Origin: Fagopyrum homotropicum
Taxonomy: Eukaryota > Streptophyta > Magnoliopsida > Caryophyllales > Polygonaceae
Assembly: GCA_033239125.1 (NCBI GenBank)
Contig: BSWB01000004.1
Coordinates: 34,159,501 to 34,223,500 of the forward strand
DNA: 64,000 nucleotides
Direction: 5' to 3'
Shown: piece after piece, positions 36,397-46,749 of the stretch
How the letters are laid out: the number at the start of each line of letters is the position of its first letter
How positions within the stretch are numbered: position 1 is the first letter of the stretch
Translations under genes and position numbers: made by a program
Notes under the pieces: generated by a model
Databases searched by the model: none
What the model saw: only the letters and a program-made list of their open reading frames with translations
Told to the model about the DNA's origin: nothing

Positions 36397-39066
36397 TGTA
36401 ATAACCGAAAATTTTAGAACTTCGTTTAACACGGAATTTAATCGGATGCCGATCCGCCAACCTTTATCCTGTAAATGAAGTTAAAACGAGATTCAGTTTC
36501 TATCAATTTATGTGACCTAATTCACATAAAATGATAAATGTTGTAACCGGAAATAAATTACATACCTTTAAATAAAATAATAATTTATATAATACAGAAG
36601 ATAATTCCGTATTATATAAATTCCCGCACATAACCATAAATCCGGGCGAGTAACGAGTTTTTGTATCCTTATTTTAATGAGAAAGCAGGCCGGATCTGGC
36701 CCACCACTAGGCCCATTTACCAAGCCCACAAGCCCACCTCCGTAACTAATCCTAACCCTAATTTTTAATCTTACGCTTAACCTACTCCTGCTGCTCCTCC
36801 TCTCCGACTACACGACTGGCAAGTGGTAACTCACGACCTTCCCTCCCACCCTCTGCTGTACGGTTGACGCACAAACAGCATCCATCCCGGATCGAGCCGG
36901 TCGCCACGACCCACCACCAAGACTGCCGTCGTCGCCTCTATCGAACACCCAGACACACCAGCCTTCCACGCGCGAGTTGCAAACGGAATCACTGTCCTCC
37001 CTCGACACCGAAGCCAAGGCCGCCGCAAGTGCAACCAAATCGCTCCGGGACCGTCACGCTGGTAAGTATCACGCCCTCGAGCCTTCTTCCTCTTCTGCAC
37101 CACCTTTCTAACCCCCCTCGCAACCATCAGACACTGCGAAGTTGAGCCGGTCGAGACTGCGACACATGAACCAGGCGGCAACCGCTGCATCTCGTCACCG
37201 GCGGAAGCCACACCACCTCCTGGACACCCGACTGGTATAACACTGCAGAAACCGTCCCACTTCGATCCAGAGCAGCACCATTCGGATGGGAACCACCACA
37301 CCGCTGCCAGTAAACGTTGAGCCCTCCTTCCTGTTTCATTTTTATACGTACAGAGGGTATAGAGGGTTAGTCCAGATCTTGTGCAGTAGATGAATAAACT
37401 GAGGTGTGAAGGGAGTGAAAAATACCTTTCCTTTTGTGGTCCATGAGACTCGAACTGGAGACCTCTAAGTAATATAAATAAGAGCACATGTTGATAGAGA
37501 GAATCGAACCTAAGACCTTCTGCACACCTCTTGTTGGAATTTCGACCTGCTGACTTCATGATATATTTTCTAGGGTTTAAATCGAGAATCCACCGTTGAA
37601 ATTTTAATATGTTGTAGATTGCAATACGTAATTTAATGTGTTAAAATTTGAGAGAAAGTTAACGGTCGGATTGGGATTTACGAGGTCCTAAAGTAGGACA
37701 ATTGGGCTGTTTTTACAGCAAGGGAAAAATTTACTAAGTATGAAATTATGTAAAAGAGATATAAATATATATATAAATAAGTTGGGATTTCAGGATTTAT
37801 ATATATAAAGAAACATAAGAATATATATATATATATACTCATGACGTAAGTGTACCTATATCCGTACAAGATGGGAAATAAATATGTAGATATATATATT
37901 TGAGTACCGAATAATTACACAATTAAATAAGTAAGTTGAGGAGAAAGGTTAAAGTATATAATACGGATAATATATGTAATAGATGGTAACTGGGAAGGAG
38001 GAAGAGTGTTATTCTTTTTTTTAGGGGATTCAAGTTTGAACTGGTGACCTATAGGTAGCTAACCGAGAGACACAAAGTTTAGAAACAAGTTTTAAAAGGA
38101 ATAAGAAAGTTTAAGAATAAATTTGAGAAGCCTTGGGCTGAGGGTAAAATGGTCTTTTACCGTAAGAACTTGTTCCGTAATTCCTTAGCATGAGGTTGGA
38201 CATCTGGATGTGATTTTGATACACATGCCTTATTTGACAGGCGTTTGAGTTACCACGAGTACGGACTGTTTGAGACGTGTTAGAGTGTATTTTGACTCAG
38301 GTAAGTCCTTGCGACTTACTTAGCTGGTTTCTGGATATTAGTTGAGTGATAATAGTGGTGTGTGTACCCTGTGTGTTATAATAACAACTTGTTAGGACGA
38401 CCGTTGTTATTATGTGTTAAGGCCCAAGTGTTTGTATAACGGGCCGTGACATCACTGTCCAGCTCTGCCAGGAGACTGGGAGGTTCTCTATACCCAGACC
38501 ATACAGGTACACGGTGAGATGCATCGGATTCACTCCTGATGGGTACACGGGGGCGGAGGCGAGGTTTGGGAATCCCTCGTGTCACAAAATAAGTATCATT
38601 AGAGTGAATGACTTAAATGAAGATAATAAATGGATTGTTTGAAAGCATGATGAGTGTTTATTATTTTATGTGTGTGTGTGCTATTATTATTCTCCTAATG
38701 TTTAGATAACTAGCTAATGGTTGTATTGTTGTGTTTTTAGTTTTACCGCAGGTTAGAACAGCAGCTGAGTGATCCGGAAGTAGTGGTCAGCCGGGTCTCC
38801 GTACTCCTTAGAGTGGGGGTTGGGGGTTGTGTTTGTCTTTCCTTTCTTTTGGGTTAAGACAGTTGTTCATTTCTTTTGTTTAAGTACTTTAGGCTGCTAG
38901 ACAGTGTTGCATTCATTACCTTAAAAATACTATTTTTATGAATTTCGGTTTCTTTATTTGTGTCTTGTTGCAAGATCCTAGTAATATTGTTGTCAAACTG
39001 AGGTCGGAACCCACTGTGAGGTTCTAACCAGTAATGTTCCGAGTTCTGAGAATTCGGGGTGTTACA
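36397..39066 (+). repeat. 3' LTR of the outer element
   Basis: Uninterrupted copy that shows what the 5' LTR looked like before the inner insertion: GGATCTGGCCCACC at 36691-36704 is the empty target site of 8719-18409. It is followed by the TSD CATGT. Confidence 0.95.
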
Positions 39067-39071
39067 CATGT

Positions 39072-39994
39072 CATCAAATCTCATCAAACACATATGCCAT
39101 AATCACCAGAATAATGTAACGAGCATAATGAAAATTTCAATTATCCATTTTGACAAGCCTAAGGTCAGTTTAGGCCAAACCGCAATACGAAAAACGAATA
39201 AATTCATAACTTATTCGTTACTAACCCGATTGGTGATCCGAAAGAAGATTCGGAATCACAACGACACAGGCTACGCTCGGACACCATCAAATTCACCGTA
39301 ATTTGAGCGACGGAACCGCTCTAGTATCATATATGCTCGACCAGGTCTTCACTTGCTTGAAAATACGAAAACTCGGTACCAATATGAAGAGAATAAAGAG
39401 ATGAAACTCAAACGGAACTGAAATCGGATTAGAAACAGAGAGTAGATTTGAAATTGAAGGTTGAGAAAAATCAGAGCTTTTATGAGTTTGAAGGTCGAGA
39501 AAAATCAGAGCTTTTACGAGGAAACGTGAAAGGAAATGAATTAATAAACGATTTTTCCGCTATTTATAGCGAAGACGATAATTATCCTCTAACAAAGTCG
39601 ATAATTATCCTTTTACCGATCCGAATGCGATTTAAGTCACCTTCTCCAAACTTCTCAATATTGGAATAATAAATCTGAAATATTGTATGAATAATTACGC
39701 TGCAACTACATCGGAAAACGCGTATTCCTAAGCCGTCTTTCTTAGCCGCTAAGAAACGAAATAACGACTCTTTTGTCCGTTTTGCCTTTCCATGCTATTT
39801 CATATCTAGGACATGTCCAATGTCTTGATCATTTCTCTCAACTGCAGTATTATTAATTGAAGCTCCCAAATGCTCCAAATAACACCGGGGTAATATCATC
39901 TTGGAGCGGTTTACCTTGAGAGGTATCTCTTGTTAAAACGGGTTTAATTCCTTAAAATTCCCGATTAGGCCATCTTCGAATTTTGCCTGTTACA
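39072..39994 (-). repeat. Old minus-strand LTR, terminal portion
   Basis: On the minus strand it begins TGTAACAGGC (39994 downward) and is homologous to the plus LTR relic at about 830-1700. It continues on the far side of the nested stack at 8415. Open frames at 39059-39301 and 39448-39669 lie inside it and are not genes. Confidence 0.7.
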
Positions 39995-40327
39995 TTTAAT
40001 ATTTTTTTAGTGAAAAAATCATTTGGTAATTAAGAAAATATTGGTAGTGTTTTGGATGTCTTTGTTGGACCTCTCGAATACGTAGAGATCAAGTCATCTA
40101 GTTATATTAATATAAACCGGTTTTAGTCACTAATGTTTTTTAATATATAAAATGATATTTGGTAAAAAAAAATTCAAAAACCAAAAAATGGAGATAAAAT
40201 TTATTTAAAGCATGTTTGGTATCCATATCTAGATATCTGGTATGTGTATTCGCATAAAAAAAAGCTCATATTTAGTGTTTGATATACAAGCACATGAATA
40301 TCAATCCGATATCTTGATATACTCCTA
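39995..40327. other. Intergenic, possible left end of an older MITE
   Basis: At 40206-40235 the sequence TTTGGTATCCATATCTAGAT is nearly the reverse complement of 45440-45470 (TATCTAGATATATATACCAA), suggesting an element split by later insertions. Otherwise AT-rich with nothing recognised. Confidence 0.35.
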
Positions 40328-40677
40328 GGGCTTGTTCATTTCCCATATCAGATATGAGTATATCAGATATCGGTATCGGTATAGATATCATAGATATGGA
40401 TATGAGATTGATATCTCATATCTGATACTTGTGTTCGATAAGATGGTGAGGTATATCAAAAGAAGAAGATTGGGGAGGGAGAGGTTTGAGGGAAACGTGA
40501 GAGAAAATGACTGTGATATCTCTCAATTTTTTAAGATATCAAAAACGATAAAAAAGTAAAGTATTGATATCTAGGATATCACTTTGATATCCATATACTC
40601 AATTACGAAACATGGATATCGGATATGTGATATCGATAGTCATATCCCATATCAGGATATGGGAAATGAACAGGCCC
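40328..40677. mobile_element. Tourist-like (PIF/Harbinger) MITE, 350 bp
   Basis: The 22-bp terminal inverted repeats start GGGCTTGTTCATTTCCC (left) and GGGCCTGTTCATTTCCC (right, reverse complement), with one mismatch. They are flanked by a 3-bp duplication CTA (40325-40327 and 40678-40680). The interior is full of near-palindromic GATATC/ATATGATATC motifs and can fold on itself. The 75-codon frame inside is incidental. Confidence 0.8.
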
Positions 40678-41471
40678 CTAATACATATCTTTATTTTTTG
40701 GATGAGTTGGGTAAGTAGGCAACTTATGTAATGGTGTGTACAAACTAGGCCCATTTTGTTTCTTGTTAACAAACTAGGCCCCTCTATAATATAGAAAAAA
40801 GATTAATCAAATAAATATGTAGTATTCTATAGATTTACTGAATAATCCTCTTTCCTAATTATCCGTAGTAATTAGCTTAATTAAAGTCATTAAAATTTAT
40901 TTCTGCCGTTAAATAAGGGAATAGGCGTTTGATAATTACCATTAATTAATTGAATATCAATTAGACGATCGTTTGCAGAAGCATTCTGGACGTCATTGCT
41001 GCTTCATCCGAGTTTATGCTATTGTGTTCTTCTACATTGAATCTATGATTTCTCATATGCATTCCTCCTTAATCGTTCGATAGAATTCGATCGTATACAT
41101 AAGACGCTCATATTCAGAAACATATTGATTGTGTTCTTCCGTTTTTTTCATCCGAAAATCTGGACGCCATTGTTGGTCCTTCTGATCTACTCAGTATCAT
41201 CGGAAGATATCGAGTATATACACAAGACGGTGGGATTCGACTACATATGTGTTGTAATAATCAATAGATTGCGTATGTACCAGGTAATATGTATTTGACT
41301 GTCGTTTTTTTTTGTTTTGTTTGAATGTACACCTAATTGTTACTGGGAAGTTGTACAATGGAAAACTATCTGATGTGGGTATGATATGTATTTGTCTTGT
41401 GTATTGAATATGTGGTTACGTTATGTGATGTGTATGTAATGTAACATGTTATTGTTATTTATGTATTAGGT

Positions 41472-43137
41472 ATGAGTATTGCATTTGCGACATTCTATTA
41501 CGGTGGTGCTTGGGAGTTGAAGACTAATGTATGGGAATACATTGGTGATGTTACAAGCAAGCCTCTTGCTGTAGATGGATCTTGCACATTTGAGAAATCA
41601 ATAGATAAGGTTTCAACGCAGTTTGGGATATGTAAGTCCGATTTTGATGTCAAATTATCGTACAAGAATCCATTCAATCCTTCACTCAAGCCATTTGACG
41701 TCACCACACGGTTGATTTGGAAACATTTCTCCAAATAAATGGTCTGCAGCAGTTCATGTGGTGTGTGTCAATGTGTGTGACGACAGTAAGTGTTCATAAG
41801 CCTAACAATATTGTGACACTGGATGCGGTACATAATGCAGAACAAAATATGAACGAGTTTCTGCAGCTTGATTTAAGTACGTATTCATCAAATGTGTCGG
41901 TGACAGTCGAAGAAGATCTTACGCCAGGTGACACACTAGCGATAGTGCCTCGTGTAGATACATATGTACCAGATGTGCATGATTATGAGCTTGCGTTGGG
42001 GAAAACATATTCTTCGAAGGTAGAGTTAAAGAATGTTTTGTGTTTGCATTCAATATCCGAATGTTCCCAATATAGGATTGTTAAGTCAAAAATGAAGGCA
42101 GTAACAACAAGATGTATTGACGAAGAATGTAAATGGAGGGTTCGTTTCACTAAGCTTGGGGGATCAAGTTATTTTACAACAACAAGGTATGTGTCCACGC
42201 ACACATGTTCGTATCACATGAGGAGAGCTGGTAACAGGGGAGCTTCCTATCAAGTAATTGCAGAGAAAGTGAAATCAATGTATGTTGTATATTATAACTG
42301 AACCTTATGTTCTTGAATGTAAGTTGTGTACTAAATTGTGTACACAATGTTTATGTAGGTACGGCAACTCGAAGAAGTTACCTTCGGTTAATCAGATAGT
42401 CACTGTTATGAAGAGTTTACATCGAATAGATGCTAGTTATTGGAAGTGTTGGAAAGCACAGGAGGCCGTGAAGGACATGATTAGAGGAACTTCAGAAGAT
42501 AATTATAGCTCCATCCTCGCATATTTGTATATGTTAGAGGAAGTGAACAATGGTACAATTTCTGCCCTTGTACTTGATGAGGAAAATCGTTTCAGATATG
42601 TATTTGTCGCGTTTGGTCAATCTATCAGAGGATTTGGTGCAATGCGAAAGGTACAATACCTTTATTCATAACAATATGTAGTAATTTCTAATATATTATG
42701 TATTTCAAATGTGTACATTTTTTATAAATATGTAGGTTATTACGGTAGACGGCACACATTTAAGTGGGAAATATGGAGGGGTGTTGCTCGTTGCAACTGC
42801 GCAAGATGCAAATCAACAAATCTATCCCATTGCTTTTGGAATTGTTGATAGTGAGAATGATGCGTCCTGGGATTTCTTTTTTAATAATTTGAGTCGTATA
42901 ATTCCGGATAACAAGGAACTTGTGTTTGTTTCCGATAGACATAATTCCATAAAGAAGGGTATTTCATCGAACTATCGTTTGGCATTTCATGGTTACTGTA
43001 TTTGGCATCTTAAGGGGAACCTACGAAAGCGGACAAGATCGAACCGTATCCTACAAATGTTTATTGAAGGGGCGAAGAAATGCAGAGAATTTGACTGCAT
43101 TGAACTACTTAGGCAAATATCTCTGGTATGTGTTGTT
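41472..43137 (+). pseudogene. MULE (MuDR-type) transposase, spliced, frameshifted and truncated
   Basis: A MuDR-family transposase relic. Exon 1 is 41472-42279: an N-terminal segment (MSIAFATFYYGG...), then a 1-base frameshift near 41712 into a frame with the MuDR DNA-binding domain (ALGKTYSSKVELKNVL, C-X4-C at CIDEEC, HTCSYH). Intron 1 is 42280-42358 (GTATGT...TATGTAG). Exon 2 is 42359-42650. Intron 2 is 42651-42735 (GTACAA...ATGTAG). Exon 3 from 42736 encodes the transposase core: VDGTHLSGKYGG (first catalytic D), VSDRHNSIKKG (second D), and YCIWHLKGNL (CxxH). Both intron removals keep frame. A 118-bp tandem duplication starts at 43050, and nothing corresponding to the third catalytic residue (E) or the C-terminal SWIM zinc finger follows, so it cannot be functional. 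Confidence 0.85.
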
Positions 43138-43264
43138 ACATCATGGATTCATTTGTTCATTATGTATCCTACAAATGTTTATTGAAGGGGCGAAGAAATG
43201 CAGAGAATCTGACTGCATTGAACTACTTAGGCAAATATCTCTAGTATGTGTTGTTACATCCTGG
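43050..43264 (+). repeat. 118-bp tandem duplication in the transposase gene
   Basis: CCTACAAATGTTTATTGAAG starts at 43050 and again at 43168; the matching stretch continues through GTTGTTACATC in both copies with a handful of substitutions. The copy junction falls just after a potential splice donor (CTCTG/GTATGT at 43125). Confidence 0.9.
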
Positions 43265-43774
43265 GTGTATGTACATTTCATTCCCTGTTCATAATTTGAC
43301 TGATCGGCACATTTGTATGTGTATGTGTAATACATATAATGATATACTCACAAATATGTGTTGCCTATTACATATTGAAGTACATTACCTGTGTACAAGC
43401 AACTGTTTTCGAAAACCTGTACATATGATACCATAATATTTGTATATATGTAAACATATTGCATTTTTCCATCAACTTGTGTATATTATTAATACATATG
43501 ATGTCAGTTACATAAATATGTGCTTACTCATGTACTAATCAGTAGCTTTTTTTTGTTTGTGAAAAAACTTATGATTCTAACAACATATAACATGACAGTT
43601 TTCATAAATATGTGCTTACTGATGTGTGTTATGCATATGATATATGATAGTCTCATGCTTGTTTACTGTTACATGATTACAATTAGACCATTACATTTGA
43701 CTACTTAAAGATCTGTACATTTATCTAATGAGCTACAACTGATTAATAACTACATAATGAAGACATTTGGATAC

Positions 43775-43855
43775 CTGCTTGGAAGGACCAGCCCCAGAAG
43801 TAGGATGTTCTCTCCTCATGTGGGGCTTAATGGTCATTTGCTTTTTTCTTGCCAT
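43775..43855 (-). other. Possible first coding exon of a minus-strand MULE gene
   Basis: A 27-codon open exon beginning MARKKQMTIKPHMRREH and ending at a good donor, CAG/GTATCC. It is more GC-rich than its surroundings. A further minus-strand stretch at 44784-45002 ends in a donor-like CAAG/GTATCG. Convergent second genes are known in some MULEs, but I recognise no domain here. Confidence 0.25.
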
Positions 43856-45180
43856 AGTATTTGTACTATCAATGAACTAATACGATTAGTTGATTTTGTA
43901 ACTTATATTGAATGCTATTTGTACATATTGTAAATACATAATTTGTATGCCTATTACAAGCTATAAACGTAACACATTCATGTATGATATCTCATAAACA
44001 TCTACACTGATATGTATAAAAAATGATGCTTGTCTATATATTTGGTTAGTATTGAGATTCATAATCAATTTGCATTTTTGATATGTATACATATTCTACA
44101 TGTATCTAGTAGAAATTTTCTAAATAATATGTATATATTTGTTATTGTTCAGTACAATGAAACCGACATGCATCAACAAACAATCAACACTTATTCATTT
44201 CCACATCAAATTCTAACAAATATGAGGCACATATTAGACATAATTGGTACATATGGCTATAATTTTGATATAAACATGTATCACATTTGTGTGTATCATA
44301 ACAGTATAACATGATATGTAGATTTTCTCTATATATACGAACATCTAACTGACCATGCAACTTCGTCAATACATTTGGAGTCTCATAACCAAGTATCACA
44401 ATAACAGATATGGGCATATACTGAGTACTTAGATGAAAGAATGAAACAGATGACTATTACTTTGTCTTTGCCTAGTTTGTTTACATATTAAGACAATCAA
44501 TCTCCATAGAAACAGAACATTTCCACATATTACTTTCAATGTTAACCTTTTGGTGATTTATGGAAGACGATAGTCAAATTCGTGTTTGATTTGTAATAAT
44601 CTAGTACATAATCGAAGAATAGGTTGCATTAAACTTCATTTCGAACTAAAAAATATACCTTTTGGTGATTTATGGAAGACGATACTCTGAATAGGTCTTC
44701 AGCTATCTTCAATGGCGATATGCGTATACTGAATGTATACTATCCTTCAATGGAGCATGAAACAAACACTTATAAGTATCGCTTTAACTGGTTAAGAAAA
44801 TAAAAAACGAAATGTGTTGATGAAGACGATACCTTGAATCGAATATGCTGAGAGTTCTCCAGAGAAGACTTGGACCTGGAATCGCCAAAAATGGAGAAGA
44901 AAGAGTAAAGTAAACCGGCGATTGGAATACGTGATGATGTGTGTGATTGATGGATGCACTCTCTCTCATAGAGGTTGCAGATGGCGCGATATTCATGGGC
45001 ATTCGGTTTCCTTTTTTAAAAAATTTTATTGTTTAATTAAGGCACGTTTTGATTACGGTTGTATTAAACTGCTCATCCAACTCTCCTATTTTATCTCTTC
45101 TTCATTTTATTTTATCTTTATTTATCTGGTTAATAATCCTAGGGGCCTAGTTAATCTACACTAATAAAAAAGGGCCCTAA

Positions 45181-46640
45181 ATCACCAATTTTCTCTTATT
45201 TTTTTAATATACTCCACTCTCATATTTCTCATCCGTTTTCTATTGTTTATGTCCGAAACTCTTTCTCTAGAGAAAATTCTTCATAAAATTTATCTTTTCT
45301 TTGTCTTGTTTTCGATGTATTAAAACTTATATCTTCTTTGTATTGTCGTTTTTATATTAAAATCTTACAAATAAAGATATTGTATATCAATCTCATAGTC
45401 ATATCTTGATACTTCTTACTAATATTGATATTGTCATCGATATCTAGATATATATACCAAACAAACCCTTAATTAACTCGATATCGACAAATCTTTTTTC
45501 CCCCTTTCATTCATCCAACACATAGAGATTATCCATCCATTTAACATAATGAAACTTATTTTAATCTTGTTATCTAGATACAAGCAAATAAATTTCAAAT
45601 ATATTGGATATCATAAGTGAAGGTTATTGTTTAACTAAATTACACGGATTGTAACAATAAAATAAAAAAAGAATTTGGCCCGCTGCATATTATCATCACC
45701 TTCGGACGATTCAACTCGTCTTCAGTTAGCAAAGGGACATAGGGAAAATAAAATAAAATTAGGTTGTGTTTGGTTAGTAATAAAATTAAGGGGAGGCAAA
45801 TTATGGGATTAAGAGGAGTGGAATAATTTCGTTAATCTTGTTTGATAAGGAAAAGAGGGAGATGATGATAATTAAATCGTGGAGATTAAAATAATTAGAT
45901 TATAGAAATATGTAATCCTATTGAACTTATTGGACCCGTTTGATAACGTAAGATTACGTAGATGAAGATGAGGATGAAAAAAAAATTTTAGACGAAGAAT
46001 TAAGGAGATGAAATTGTTTAAGAGACTAAATATGAAAATAAGCGAAATGAGTCTTTGATAAAATGAATATCATTGTGATAAAATTATGAAAAAGTACGTG
46101 TTAATTTTTTTTAGAGGAAAAAGATGGAAAAAAGAAAAGGGTTTAATTAATGAACCTTTTAATGATCGTAATCTTAATCCCTTTAATTTATACACTTGGT
46201 AAACGGAATCATTATAAGGATTATTGAGATTATAATATCTTTTTTACCCCAATTTCTTTTTCATTTCTAAGGATTATTGAGATTAAAATCTCTTTTTTAC
46301 CCCTCTTTCTTTTTCATTTCTAAACCCCCATCTAAAAAAGATTAACACATTTTATCGTTATTTTAACCGCATTCATATTCATTTTACCAAACACTCATTT
46401 CACTAGTTTTTATAAACTATCTCTTTAAACAATTACATTCCTTTAATTCTTTACATCTAAAAAATTCACTTATTTTTATATTGCAGATTTCAAATTAGCT
46501 ACAGAAGCATGAGAAACCTATAGGAGATGACAAATTCAATAATTAGCATATATAAATAAAAAAATACATGTTCATATTACAGTACTGCTACACGAGAAGG
46601 GGAAAAACGTAACACCTCATATAATGGGTGTTGCAACTTA
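45181..46640. other. Intergenic, AT-rich
   Basis: No gene found. 45395-45475 mirrors 40206-40235 (see above). At 45770-46400 TTTGGT-rich sequence resembles an old MITE but the ends are not resolvable. A 53-bp tandem duplication lies at 46216-46321 (AAGGATTATTGAGATTA...CATTTCTA twice). Confidence 0.5.
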
Positions 46641-46749
46641 CAAGTACTACGAGTGTTTCTTCTCTATTCGGATCAGCATAAGTTACGCTTTCTAGAGGCC
46701 AACATATTTAACATCACAGAGGAGTACCCGAATCGGCATCGACGGCATG

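Larger units (their letters stand above)
8416..39066 (+). mobile_element. Outer non-autonomous Ty3-gypsy-type LTR element, interrupted twice
   Basis: Bounded by TG...CA LTR ends (TGTAATAACCG at 8416, GGGGTGTTACA ending at 39066) and by the 5-bp TSD CATGT at 8411-8415 and 39067-39071. The 5' LTR is 8416-8718 joined to 18415-20780 (2669 bp) and the 3' LTR is 36397-39066 (2670 bp). The internal region is 20781-24938 plus 36228-36396, about 4.3 kb after removing the insertion. By eye the LTRs differ at about 25 sites, near 1%. The interior retains no long ORF, only decayed gag-pol. It hosts the 8719-18409 element in its 5' LTR and the 24939-36222 element in its interior. Confidence 0.93.
40742..45180 (+). 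mobile_element. Mutator-like element (MULE), degenerate
   Basis: Contains a broken MULE transposase gene (41472-43137). Candidate terminal inverted repeats: left 40742-40795, with AACTAGGCCCATTTTGTTTC and AACAAACTAGGCCCCT; right 45128-45180, whose reverse complement reads TAGGGCCC...TTAACTAGGCCCCT. The match is imperfect and I could not find a clean 9-bp TSD, so the borders are tentative. The 43300-45000 part is AT-rich with a possible minus-strand second gene. Confidence 0.5.

Noticed and set aside
43248..44417. Small frames of 62-94 codons after the transposase
   Set aside because: AT-rich, hydrophobic and Met-rich translations with no family signal; typical of random AT-rich DNA.
45770..46400. 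Possible MITE beginning GGTTGTGTTTGGTTAG
   Set aside because: The right end (CCAAACACTCATTTCAC near 46385) only weakly mirrors the left and no target duplication is visible.
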